In this document: positions 1 through 7,946 of the stretch, piece by piece
How the letters are laid out: every line of letters begins with the position of its first letter
Position numbering within the stretch: position 1 is the first letter of the stretch
From: Cryptobacterium sp. CAG:338
Lineage (GTDB): Bacteria > Actinomycetota > Coriobacteriia > Coriobacteriales > Eggerthellaceae
Length of the DNA: 17,665 nucleotides
Direction: 5' to 3'
NCBI GenBank assembly: GCA_000435475.1
Contig: FR896049.1
Location: forward strand, 79,977-97,641
Position numbers and translations under genes: made by a program
Notes under the pieces: model-generated
Told to the model about the DNA's origin: nothing
Database searches by the model: none
The model's input: the letters and a program-made list of their open reading frames with translations, nothing else

Positions 1-1
1 A

Positions 2-496
2 GCAATTGTTGAATTTCCTGGCGTGCTGTATCGCGGTGGCGCTGAAGGGAAGATTCGCAAGTACTTGGTATCAAATAACTTTATCGAAGCCATCATTCAG
101 CTTCCAAAAGAAATGTTCTTCGGTACGTCCATTGCTACCTGCATCATTGTACTGCGTAAGTCTAAAGTGACCAACGATGTGTTGTTTATTGATGCTTCAG
201 AAGAATTTGTACGCGAAGGAACTAAGAATACTTTCAAGGAAGAGCATATTAAAAAGATCCTTGGTGTACTAGAACGGCGTGAAGAGGTAGAACACTTCAG
301 TAAGTTAGTTTTTAACGATGACATTATCGAAAACGATGTTAACTTGTCGGTTTCTAGTTATGTTGAAAAAGAAGATCTGCGTGAAAAAATTGACATTCAC
401 GAACTTAATGCCGAAATAGAGCAGATTGTTGCTCGCGAACAGGAATTGCGCGAGAAAATTGATGCCATCGTGGCTGATTTAGAGGGTGAAATTTGA
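2..496 (+). CDS. hsdM: Type I restriction-modification DNA methyltransferase subunit HsdM, C-terminal part
   Basis: This is the last 164 codons of the N6-adenine methyltransferase subunit of a type I restriction-modification enzyme; the 5' end lies outside the window. The reading frame is open from base 2, so the GTG at 23 is an internal valine and not the start. The visible part holds the typical HsdM stretch after the catalytic motif: PGVLYRGGAEGKIRKYL, then FIEAIIQLP and FGTSIATCIIVLRK, followed by a charged helical tail (residues ELNAEIEQIVAREQELREK) that in the family contacts HsdS. The SAM-binding and NPPF/Y catalytic motifs must lie upstream and cannot be checked. The stop codon shares its final A with the ATG of the next gene, so translation is probably coupled. 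In the holoenzyme two HsdM subunits and one HsdS methylate the target. Confidence 0.93.
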   Translation, partial: AIVEFPGVLYRGGAEGKIRKYLVSNNFIEAIIQLPKEMFFGTSIATCIIVLRKSKVTNDVLFIDASEEFVREGTKNTFKEEHIKKILGVLERREEVEHFSKLVFNDDIIENDVNLSVSSYVEKEDLREKIDIHELNAEIEQIVAREQELREKIDAIVADLEGEI

Positions 497-1455
497 TGGA
501 TGCTATTGAGCTTTACAATTCCCCTGACGGATCGGTGCATTTAAATGTTCGTCTTGATAAAGATACGATTTGGCTTTCACAAAGTCAGATAGCTGCACTT
601 TTTGGTGTAAACAGTCAGGCTATCACACGTCATCTTAATAATATCTACAAGGAAGGCGAGCTAGAACGGGCTTCAACTTGTTCCAAAATGGAACAAGTTC
701 AGCAAGAGGGGAAGCGTGTCGTTAGAAGACAAATAAAAATATACAATTTAGATGCTGTTTTATCAGTTGGATATCGAGTTAATTCAAAACAAGCAACACA
801 TTTTCGTCGTTGGGCTACCGATGTGCTGAAAAGGTATATTGTTGAAGGCTCAGCGATTAATAGCCAGCGCCTTGAACAATTAGGTAAAACGGTCCAAGTT
901 ATGGCGCGCATTTCCGAAAGCTTAGAATCGCGCCAAATTCTTGATATCGTACAAAGCTACATGCCGGCACTTGATTTGCTTGATGATTACGATCATCAGC
1001 GGCTATCGATTCCTAGTGGCAGGAAAGCGACGTATGTTCTTTCTTATGAAGAGTGTCGTGTGGTTATTGATGAGATGAAGTTTTCTCACGATAGCGACCT
1101 GTTTGGCATTGAAAAAGACGATTCGTTTAAGGGAACAATAGGCAATATTTACCAGAGCTTTGCAGGGGAGGAAATATATCCTTCACTGGAAGAAAAGGCT
1201 GCAAATCTGTTATACCTGGTAGTTAAAAATCATTCGTTTTTAGATGGCAACAAACGTATTGCGGCAACCATGTTTCTTTATTTTATGGATAGAAACAATG
1301 CACTTTTTTATGAGGGTGAAAAGGTAATTCAGGATAGTACTTTGGTTGCTATTACGGTGATGATTGCCGAATCGAAACCAGAGGAAAAAGCAGCGATGAT
1401 TGCATTAGTAATGAACTTCCTCACCATGAAGCGAGGCGATAATGAGCAAGATTGA
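496..1455 (+). CDS. RhuM-domain / Fic (Doc-like) fusion protein inside the hsd operon
   Basis: A 319-residue protein. The N-terminal ~110 residues match the RhuM family (LDKDTIWLSQSQIAALFGV, a helix-turn-helix-like segment, then YNLDAVLSVGYRVNS and HFRRWATDVLK). The C-terminal half carries a Fic/Doc active-site motif HSFLDGNKR at residues 246-254, with the catalytic-position His246, Asp250 and a Doc-type GNKR rather than GNGR ending. Fic enzymes transfer AMP or other nucleotide moieties to proteins; Doc instead phosphorylates EF-Tu, so the reaction here cannot be assigned. I see no classic S/T-x-x-x-E-G/N inhibitory motif. The ATG at 496 is preferred over the TTG at 493: AGAGGGTG sits about 6 nt upstream and it gives a TGATG stop-start overlap with hsdM. 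The 3' end overlaps hsdS by 14 nt. RhuM-like genes are known companions of type I systems; whether this one is a toxin, a regulator or an anti-phage effector is not known. Confidence 0.88.
   Translation: MDAIELYNSPDGSVHLNVRLDKDTIWLSQSQIAALFGVNSQAITRHLNNIYKEGELERASTCSKMEQVQQEGKRVVRRQIKIYNLDAVLSVGYRVNSKQATHFRRWATDVLKRYIVEGSAINSQRLEQLGKTVQVMARISESLESRQILDIVQSYMPALDLLDDYDHQRLSIPSGRKATYVLSYEECRVVIDEMKFSHDSDLFGIEKDDSFKGTIGNIYQSFAGEEIYPSLEEKAANLLYLVVKNHSFLDGNKRIAATMFLYFMDRNNALFYEGEKVIQDSTLVAITVMIAESKPEEKAAMIALVMNFLTMKRGDNEQD
675..699. repeat. Perfect inverted repeat inside the RhuM-Fic gene
   Basis: Two perfect 10-bp arms, AACTTGTTCC (675-684) and GGAACAAGTT (690-699), flank a 5-base spacer AAAAT. 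In mRNA this would form a stable hairpin within the coding region. It encodes the T-C-S-K-M-E-Q-V part of the RhuM domain, a conserved stretch, so the symmetry may be incidental. No T-run follows, so it is not a standard terminator. Confidence 0.5.
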
Positions 1456-2602
1456 CGATCTGATTCAAGAGCTTTGCCCTGATGGGGTGGAATATAAAAC
1501 CTTAGGTGGATGTTGCCTTTTAAAACGTGGCAAAGTTATAACACGAAAAGAAACTCGGGAAGGCGAATATCCTGTAGTTTCTGGTGGCAGAGTGCCTTCT
1601 TATTATATTGATAAATTTAATCGGAAGGGCGAGACAATTACGGTTGCTGGTTCGGGTGCTTATGCAGGGCACTTGATGTACTGGGAGCAACCTATATGGG
1701 TTGGAGACTCTTTTTCTATTGAACCAGAATCAAAAGAAGAGTTGAATTCTAAGTTTTTGTATTACTACTTATCGAATAAACAACATTATATTTATGGACT
1801 AAAAAAAGGAAGTGGTGTTCCGCACGTAAAGCCTTCGGATGTTGAATCGCTAAAAATTCCTGTTCCACCAATGGGAGTACAGCAAGAAATTGTACGAGTG
1901 CTAGACTCCTTCGCGGAACTGGAGGCGGAACTGGAGGCGGAGCTGGAGCGGCGCAAGGCGCAGTATGCTTACTATCGCGATAAGCTTTTAACATTCTCAA
2001 ATTCTGAGACATACTATTCAGAGCAAATTAGATGGGTAAGGTTGGGAGAGGTTGCTCATTATGTGAATGAAAAAGAATTATTTACGCAAGTTTCGGCTGG
2101 TTTATATATAGGCGTTAATGAGCTTTTGCAGGATTTTAAGGGGATTAACAGCGAGCAGGAAGTAATTGCTGAAGGAAAGCTCAGTAAGTTCTCTAATGGG
2201 GATATTCTGCTAGGTAATATTCGTCCGTATCTCAAAAAGATGTGGCTTGCGAATTGTTCAGGAGGAACCAATGGCGATGTTCTTGTTATTCGCGCTAATG
2301 ATCTTAGCACGCTAAGTTCAAAGTATTTGTTTCACGTTTTGACTTCGGATTTGTTCGTAAATTACAATGTGCAGAACTCACGAGGAGGTAAAATGCCTCG
2401 AGGAAACAAAAAAGCTATTCTTAAATATACTTTTCCTCTTCCTCCACTTGAAGAGCAACAGCGCGTCGTCGATATTCTTGGCAAGTTTGATGCACTTGTA
2501 AATGATATTTCTCAGGGTTTACCAGCTGAAATTGAAGCACGACGCAAGCAATACGAGTATTATCGTGATAAGCTCTTGACCTTTAAGAAAAAGGAAAACT
2601 AA
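1442..2602 (+). CDS. hsdS: Type I restriction-modification specificity subunit HsdS
   Basis: HsdS chooses the bipartite DNA target for both methylation and cleavage. The 386 residues show the usual two-fold layout: target-recognition domain 1 (about 16-150, ending IPVPPMGVQQEIVRVLDSF), a central conserved helix (about 154-187), target-recognition domain 2 (about 197-345, ending FPLPPLEEQQRVVDILGKF), and a C-terminal conserved helix (about 350-386). The two helices end with near-identical segments, AQYAYYRDKLLTF and KQYEYYRDKLLTF, which form the antiparallel spacer that fixes the gap between the two half-sites. The central helix contains three AELE units (see the repeat entry). The gene overlaps the RhuM-Fic gene by 14 nt, and its TAA overlaps the hsdR ATG by 1 nt. 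Both domains are full, so the gene looks functional. The target sequence cannot be read from the protein. Confidence 0.95.
   Translation: MSKIDDLIQELCPDGVEYKTLGGCCLLKRGKVITRKETREGEYPVVSGGRVPSYYIDKFNRKGETITVAGSGAYAGHLMYWEQPIWVGDSFSIEPESKEELNSKFLYYYLSNKQHYIYGLKKGSGVPHVKPSDVESLKIPVPPMGVQQEIVRVLDSFAELEAELEAELERRKAQYAYYRDKLLTFSNSETYYSEQIRWVRLGEVAHYVNEKELFTQVSAGLYIGVNELLQDFKGINSEQEVIAEGKLSKFSNGDILLGNIRPYLKKMWLANCSGGTNGDVLVIRANDLSTLSSKYLFHVLTSDLFVNYNVQNSRGGKMPRGNKKAILKYTFPLPPLEEQQRVVDILGKFDALVNDISQGLPAEIEARRKQYEYYRDKLLTFKKKEN
1913..1948 (+). repeat. Three tandem 12-bp repeats in the hsdS central spacer (AELE x3)
   Basis: Three in-frame 12-bp units, GCGGAACTGGAG, GCGGAACTGGAG and GCGGAGCTGGAG, encode AELE three times (HsdS residues 158-169), followed by RRKAQY. 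Units 1 and 2 are identical; unit 3 differs by one silent base. In type IC enzymes such as EcoR124, the TAEL repeat at the equivalent place exists in two or three copies, and the copy number sets the length of the non-specific spacer in the recognition site. The tract is also strikingly GC-rich compared with the AT-rich sequence on both sides. Confidence 0.85.
2549..2583 (+). repeat. C-terminal copy of the duplicated HsdS helix sequence (other copy 1961-1995)
   Basis: The DNA encoding QYEYYRDKLLTF at 2549-2583 repeats that encoding QYAYYRDKLLTF at 1961-1995, with scattered mostly silent changes. Such direct repeats flanking TRD2 are where hsdS genes exchange recognition domains by homologous recombination. 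Confidence 0.7.
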
Positions 2603-5600
2603 TGACTGGAAACAAAATCGATGGCTCTGCAGAGAATGAATCTTCAGGGTTTGGATATGTTTTGGTAGATGCTCCAGAACAAGTTGTTACACCTACTGAA
2701 GAAAACGATATTCCTGCAGCGCTCGATTTTAAAATTATGGCTTCCGGCGGCCAGTCTACGGTTGCATCTGCGGTGCCTAAAAATGAACGAAATTCTGAAG
2801 CGTATCAATCTGAGGTAGAATTAGAGAACGCCTTCATTAAACAGTTGCAACGCCAAGCCTATGAATACATCCAGGTTGAAAGCGAAGAGTCTCTTATTGC
2901 AAACCTTCGCTATCAATTAGAGCAGCTAAACGACATTCAATTTAGTGATTCTGAATGGAAACGATTCTTTAAGTCTTCAATTGCAAGTGATAACGATGGC
3001 ATCATTGAAAAAACGCGTCGTATCCAAGAGGACTATATTCAAGTACTAAAACGCGATGATGGCAGTAGTAAAAATATTTGGCTTATAGATAAAACAAACA
3101 TTCACAATAATCGTCTTCAAGCAATGAATCAATATACGGTTCAAGGTGTGCACGAAAATCGTTACGACGTTACTATTTTGGTTAATGGTTTACCTTTAGT
3201 TCATATTGAACTAAAACGACGTGGTGTAGCGATTAAGGAAGCGTTTGACCAGATAGAGCGTTATCAGCGTGACAGTTTTTGGAGCGGTTGTGGGCTCTTT
3301 GAATATGTGCAGATATTTGTAATTTCGAATGGTACTAACACAAAGTATTATTCCAATACCACGCGAATGGGCCATATAAACGAGATGGGAAATTCATCTA
3401 AGGGCTCGCGTAAGAAAACCTCTAATAGCTTTGAATTCACTATGTGGTGGGCGGCGGCAAATAATAAGCCCATTAGAGATTTGGTTCCGTTCACTTCGAC
3501 CTTCTTCGCAAAACATTCATTGTTGAACATTCTTTCTAAATATTGCGTGTTTACTGAAGAAGAATTGCTTTTAGTGATGCGTCCGTATCAGATTGTTGCA
3601 ACGGAAGCTATTCTGAATCGAATTTTAATTTCTGAAAATAATAAAAAGATGTTGGGCACTATTAAAGCGGGTGGTTACGTCTGGCATACCACGGGATCTG
3701 GCAAGACGCTTACTAGTTTCAAAACGGCACGTTTGGCTAGTGACATGGAAGGCGTTGATAAAGTTTTATTTGTGGTAGACCGTAAAGATTTAGACTACCA
3801 AACCATGCGCGAATACAATAGCTTTGAAGAAGGTGCGGTCGATGGCAGTGATACTACTCGTGTGCTTTCGGCTCATTTAGGAGACCCTTCAAAACGAATT
3901 TTGGTTACTACCATTCAAAAACTTTCGTACTTCATAAAAAAGAATCCTAAGCATGAAGTATATGACCAGCATATTGTAATTATTTTTGACGAGTGTCACC
4001 GTAGTCAGTTCGGCGATATGCATGAGGCTATTACTAAGCACTTTAAGAAATATCATTTATTTGGTTTCACTGGGACACCTATTTTTGCCCAAAATGCTGG
4101 TTCTACCGGTAAGGTGAATTTGCGAACAACGGAACAGGCTTTCGGTGATAAATTGCATACCTATACCATTGTGGATGCTATTCGTGATGAAAATGTTTTG
4201 CCTTTCCGCATTGATTACATCAAGACTATAAAAGAGCGTGATGAGATTGATGATGAATCGGTATATGACATTTATAGGGAAGGGGCTTATAAGTCTGCCC
4301 AGCGTGTAGATATGATCGTGAACTACATTCTTGATCACTACGAGCAAAAGACAATGGGCCAGTACTCGTATGAGCTAAAGGACAAACGTGTAAAAGGATT
4401 TAATTCCCTTTTCTGCGTTGCCAGCATTGATATGGCAAAAGTGTATTTTTCAGCTTTCAAGCGTATTCAGAAAGAGCGCGGTGGGAAGCAGCTGAAAGTT
4501 GCGACTATTTATAGTTACCAAGCGAATGAGTCTGATGAAAGCTGCGGTTTGCCAGATGAATCCTTTGATACGAAAAGCTTAGACAGACCTTCTCGTGAGT
4601 TTTTGGATGATGCGATAGCTGATTACAATGCTATGTTTTCTACTAATTTCAGCACCGATGGCGAAGGGTTCCAGAACTACTATAAGGATCTTTCTCAGCG
4701 CATGAAGCAACGCGAAGTTGATTTAGTTATCGTAGTAAATATGTTTCTAACAGGATTCGATGCAACGACACTTAACACCTTGTGGGTGGATAAAGACTTA
4801 CGTGATCATGGTTTGATTCAGGCCTTCAGTAGAACAAATCGAATTCTTAATTCGGTTAAGAAGTTTGGAAATATAATTTGTTTTCGCAACTTGGAAGATA
4901 GGGTTAATTCGGCTATTAGCTTGTTTGGAGATGAAAATGCCGGTGGCATAGTTTTGCTGAAGCCTTATCACGAGTACTTTACGGAATACCAAGAGCGCTT
5001 AAGTGAATTATTCCAGCGTTTTCCTTTGGGAGAAGAAATACTTGGCGAAGCGGCGGAAAAGGGCTTTATTACATTATTTGGTAAAGTTCTACGTTTGCTT
5101 AATATTCTGACATGCTTTGATGAGTTTGAAGAAGATAATCCACTGAGCGATCGCGATGAGCAGGATTATCGCAGCATATACGTTGACTTGTATGACAAAT
5201 GGCGCAAGGATCCTGTTGAACCAAAGATTATCAACGATGATCTCGTTTTTGAGATAGAGCTTATGAAAACGGTTGATATTAATATCGACTATATTCTTAT
5301 GCTGGTTCAGAAATATCGCGATTCCCATTGCGACGACAAGGTTATTCTTGCTGATATTAAACGTGCTATTGGCGCAACACCAAGTTTGCGAAATAAGCGA
5401 GACCTTATCGACGCTTTCATTCATAGCATTAATTCAAGCGATAACGTTACCGATGATTGGAAAAGTTATATTGCAGAAGCTAAAGAAAGTGAGCTTGTAA
5501 GCATTATTGAAGAAGAGGCACTTGACGAAACAAAGACACGAGTGTTTATTGATCGTGCTTTTTCGGAAGGTGAAGTTTCAGAAGTTGGCACTGAAATTGC

Positions 5601-5721
5601 TGAATTAATGACTAAGAAGCCGTCACGCTTTGTTCCTCAGAATGCGTACACTGAAATGAAGCAGCGAGTTCTGGAGAAGCTGAAAGCATTTTTTGAACGT
5701 TTTAGTGGATTAGTAGGTTAG
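2602..5721 (+). CDS. hsdR: Type I restriction endonuclease subunit HsdR
   Basis: A 1039-residue motor and nuclease subunit of the type I enzyme, normal in length. The N-terminal part has a PD-(D/E)xK nuclease site: Asp189 (in RYDVTILV), then Glu203 and Lys205 (IELK). It is followed by an SF2 translocase: Walker A TGSGKT at 364-369, Walker B DECH at 463-466, an FTGTP motif III shortly after, and motif VI QAFSRTNR at 740-747. The rest is a helical C-terminal domain that in this family docks on the HsdM/HsdS core. All key residues are present, so the enzyme should translocate and cut unmodified DNA. Start: the ATG overlaps the hsdS stop (TAATG) with AAAAGGA just upstream. The frame is unbroken. 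Sequence features (HsdS with AELE spacer repeats, HsdR of this size) resemble the EcoR124-like type IC group, but that assignment is an inference. Confidence 0.96.
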   Translation: MTGNKIDGSAENESSGFGYVLVDAPEQVVTPTEENDIPAALDFKIMASGGQSTVASAVPKNERNSEAYQSEVELENAFIKQLQRQAYEYIQVESEESLIANLRYQLEQLNDIQFSDSEWKRFFKSSIASDNDGIIEKTRRIQEDYIQVLKRDDGSSKNIWLIDKTNIHNNRLQAMNQYTVQGVHENRYDVTILVNGLPLVHIELKRRGVAIKEAFDQIERYQRDSFWSGCGLFEYVQIFVISNGTNTKYYSNTTRMGHINEMGNSSKGSRKKTSNSFEFTMWWAAANNKPIRDLVPFTSTFFAKHSLLNILSKYCVFTEEELLLVMRPYQIVATEAILNRILISENNKKMLGTIKAGGYVWHTTGSGKTLTSFKTARLASDMEGVDKVLFVVDRKDLDYQTMREYNSFEEGAVDGSDTTRVLSAHLGDPSKRILVTTIQKLSYFIKKNPKHEVYDQHIVIIFDECHRSQFGDMHEAITKHFKKYHLFGFTGTPIFAQNAGSTGKVNLRTTEQAFGDKLHTYTIVDAIRDENVLPFRIDYIKTIKERDEIDDESVYDIYREGAYKSAQRVDMIVNYILDHYEQKTMGQYSYELKDKRVKGFNSLFCVASIDMAKVYFSAFKRIQKERGGKQLKVATIYSYQANESDESCGLPDESFDTKSLDRPSREFLDDAIADYNAMFSTNFSTDGEGFQNYYKDLSQRMKQREVDLVIVVNMFLTGFDATTLNTLWVDKDLRDHGLIQAFSRTNRILNSVKKFGNIICFRNLEDRVNSAISLFGDENAGGIVLLKPYHEYFTEYQERLSELFQRFPLGEEILGEAAEKGFITLFGKVLRLLNILTCFDEFEEDNPLSDRDEQDYRSIYVDLYDKWRKDPVEPKIINDDLVFEIELMKTVDINIDYILMLVQKYRDSHCDDKVILADIKRAIGATPSLRNKRDLIDAFIHSINSSDNVTDDWKSYIAEAKESELVSIIEEEALDETKTRVFIDRAFSEGEVSEVGTEIAELMTKKPSRFVPQNAYTEMKQRVLEKLKAFFERFSGLVG

Positions 5722-5750
5722 TTTTTGTAGCACGAAAGGGACAAGTAATT

Positions 5751-7781
5751 ATGCAAGTAAACAAAAATAATATCACTCAGTTTCTTACTGCTACTAATGT
5801 TAGCTTCATGATTCCTGTTTATCAGAGAAACTATGATTGGACAGAAGAAAATTGTAAGCAACTTTGGGATGATATTTGGTATATAGCACAGAGTCAGGAT
5901 AATCATACCCATTTCTTGGGCACAATCTGCACTAAAAGCATGAATAGTCATGAGCGTAACGTAATAGATGGTCAGCAGCGGATTACTACCATTACGCTTT
6001 TCATGAAAGCAATGCACGATTTTGTCGATAATCAGGATTTCAAAAAGGACATTGATGCGACATTTTTACGTAATACCGGTTTTGGTGTTGCAGCTAATCA
6101 CAGGGTAAAACTTCATCTTAACCGTCGAGACGATGCGGTTTATAACAAGCTGCTTGAAAGTAGCGAATTGACAAGACCGGATGAACTAAGCGAAAAAGAG
6201 ATTGAATCGAGCATATATGCTAACTATTCTTTTTTCTATCATCGATTTGAGGGGCTTAGTGAAATCCAAATTGCGGAAATGCGCAATGCACTTGATCGGG
6301 TTGTCATTGTTGATCTTGATGTTGAGTCGGAAAACCCTCAGGAAATATTTGAGAGTTTAAATTCGACAGGTTTAGATTTAACGGATGTTGACCTGCTTAG
6401 AAACTACTTACTTATGAGTCTCGATTACGAGATACAGGTTAGATTGTATAAAGATTATTGGTACAAGATCGAAGAAAATGTAAAGCCAAAAAATATGGTT
6501 AGATTCTTCGTTGATTATTTGATTTTTACTAAACGCTCAGATGCATTTTCTGCGCGGGGTCGGCGCCAGCATATAAATGAGAAAAATCTTTATGCGGCGT
6601 TCAAAGAGCATTATTCAACTTTGGCAGGTACAACCGAAAAGTATTCTGGTTCTCCTAATGTTACAGAAATGCTGCTTAAAGATATGCACGAGAAGTCAAA
6701 GTTGTATCGTCGTTTGGTGTTTGATTCTAATATTGATATGAATCAAATGAAACCGATTGATCGAGCTTTGTATTCTATAGTGGTTCTAAATGAAGCGATT
6801 TCTGCACGCTCACTTCTTCTGTATATTTTAGAAAAATTGGATCTTGAGGAAATTAGTGAGTCAGAAGCGAGTGACATGATAAATGCTTGTCTTACCCTTG
6901 TGTTTCGTGCAAAAGTAACACGATCGTCTGGTATTAATGGGCAGTTTGCTGGAAATGTATTGCAGCGTTTAGCTAACTTAGAAGAGAAATGTACTGTCGC
7001 TTCCTTCTGGCGTTCAATAACCATCGGCAGCGGACGCTTTGCATTTCCTTCTGATGAAGAATTTCGTGAAGCGTTATTGAGTCGTCCAATATATGGAGTT
7101 CTTCGTGCGAAAGGGATGAAATATCTTCTGTATGTTCTTGAGCAAAATTCAGTTTCTGCAAAAGGGTTACCGCGTTATGATGCAACGAATATCTCTATTG
7201 AGCACATTATGCCGCAAAAGCTAACTCAAGAATGGGAAATTGCCTTAGGAGATGAGGTTGCATTGCATGCTGACAACCTTAATAAATTAGGCAATTTAGC
7301 TCTAACTAATAACAATCCTGAGATGTCAAATAAAACTTTTTCTGAAAAGCAAGAATGGTATAGGGAGTCAAGTTTTTCTCTAACAAGGGAACTTTGCAAA
7401 GAATCAAATTGGGTAATAGAAAACATTTCAGAGCGAGGAGTTCGCTTGGCGGATAAATGTGTTGCTACCTGGCCTATTCCTAAACAATATCAATCTTTAG
7501 TAGAGGTTTCTGATGTAAATTCCGGAAGAAGGTCTCCTTTTAGATTCAGTATGGTTGGTTTGAGTGAAGGCGATGTAGTAACTTTTGCTGATGATTCTAG
7601 TAAAACTGCTGTTATTACGGATGATTCTCATGTTGAGTATTGTGGCGAAATTTTTTCGCTAACAGCATTAGCTATGAAGCTACTGAAGTCATCTCATAGT
7701 GTCCAGGGGCCTTTTTACTTTATGTACGATGGTGAAAGACTCTCGGAATTACGCGAGCAAGTTGAGTCGGGTATGTTTTAG
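5751..7781 (+). CDS. DUF262/DUF1524 (GmrSD/SspE-like) nuclease with RAMA-like C-terminus
   Basis: A 676-residue protein. The N-terminus is a DUF262 (ParB-like NTPase) domain: IPVYQRNYDW at 21-30 and the diagnostic IDGQQR at 72-77. The C-terminal half has a DUF1524 HNH-type nuclease signature: IEHIMPQ at 483-489 (His485), then LNKLGNLALT at 510-519 with NNNP and SNKTF following. This pair defines the GmrSD, SspE and BrxU family of DNA-modification-dependent restriction proteins, where DUF262 uses nucleotide and DUF1524 cuts DNA. The last ~90 residues (about 596-665; GEIFSLTALAMKLL, then VQGPFYFMYDGERL) resemble a RAMA domain, which is thought to bind modified bases; I call this resemblance tentative. 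It starts 29 nt after hsdR with AAAGGGA upstream and no terminator visible between, so it is probably co-transcribed with the hsd genes. The likely role is a type IV-like anti-phage nuclease. Confidence 0.85.
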   Translation: MQVNKNNITQFLTATNVSFMIPVYQRNYDWTEENCKQLWDDIWYIAQSQDNHTHFLGTICTKSMNSHERNVIDGQQRITTITLFMKAMHDFVDNQDFKKDIDATFLRNTGFGVAANHRVKLHLNRRDDAVYNKLLESSELTRPDELSEKEIESSIYANYSFFYHRFEGLSEIQIAEMRNALDRVVIVDLDVESENPQEIFESLNSTGLDLTDVDLLRNYLLMSLDYEIQVRLYKDYWYKIEENVKPKNMVRFFVDYLIFTKRSDAFSARGRRQHINEKNLYAAFKEHYSTLAGTTEKYSGSPNVTEMLLKDMHEKSKLYRRLVFDSNIDMNQMKPIDRALYSIVVLNEAISARSLLLYILEKLDLEEISESEASDMINACLTLVFRAKVTRSSGINGQFAGNVLQRLANLEEKCTVASFWRSITIGSGRFAFPSDEEFREALLSRPIYGVLRAKGMKYLLYVLEQNSVSAKGLPRYDATNISIEHIMPQKLTQEWEIALGDEVALHADNLNKLGNLALTNNNPEMSNKTFSEKQEWYRESSFSLTRELCKESNWVIENISERGVRLADKCVATWPIPKQYQSLVEVSDVNSGRRSPFRFSMVGLSEGDVVTFADDSSKTAVITDDSHVEYCGEIFSLTALAMKLLKSSHSVQGPFYFMYDGERLSELREQVESGMF

Positions 7782-7897
7782 CACGTAAAACAGTAAAGAA
7801 ATGAAAAGTTTGGTATTGTAATAAGATGTTTTAAGTTTAAATTTCTTTCTATTCGTTCTTTTTAAATCGCTGATCTTGAGATAGAAAAAAGACTGAT

Positions 7898-7944
7898 TTA
7901 CTAGAGCTTGAGTGTTGCTGAGCGTACTATTCAAGCTCTAGTAA
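7898..7944 (-). terminator. Hairpin terminator after the EcsC-family gene
   Basis: A perfect 14-bp stem, TTACTAGAGCTTGA (7898-7911) against TCAAGCTCTAGTAA (7931-7944), with a 19-base loop. It lies only a few bases past the stop codon of the minus-strand EcsC gene. Reading on the minus strand, a T-rich stretch (TCTTTTTTC) follows after about 8 bases. It sits between two convergent genes and could also stop plus-strand transcripts of the defence operon, although the plus-strand T-run is weak. The 7782-7897 stretch before it holds nothing else recognised. Confidence 0.7.
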
Positions 7945-7946
7945 TT

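Noticed and set aside
5089..5424. Minus-strand 111-codon open frame inside hsdR
   Set aside because: It is antisense to the conserved HsdR frame, has no domain and no ribosome site; typical of shadow frames in AT-rich genes.
7795..7848. Terminator for the defence operon from AAAGAAAT/ATTTCTTT
   Set aside because: The 8-bp AT-only stem with a 38-base loop is too weak; the hairpin at 7898-7944 is the better candidate.
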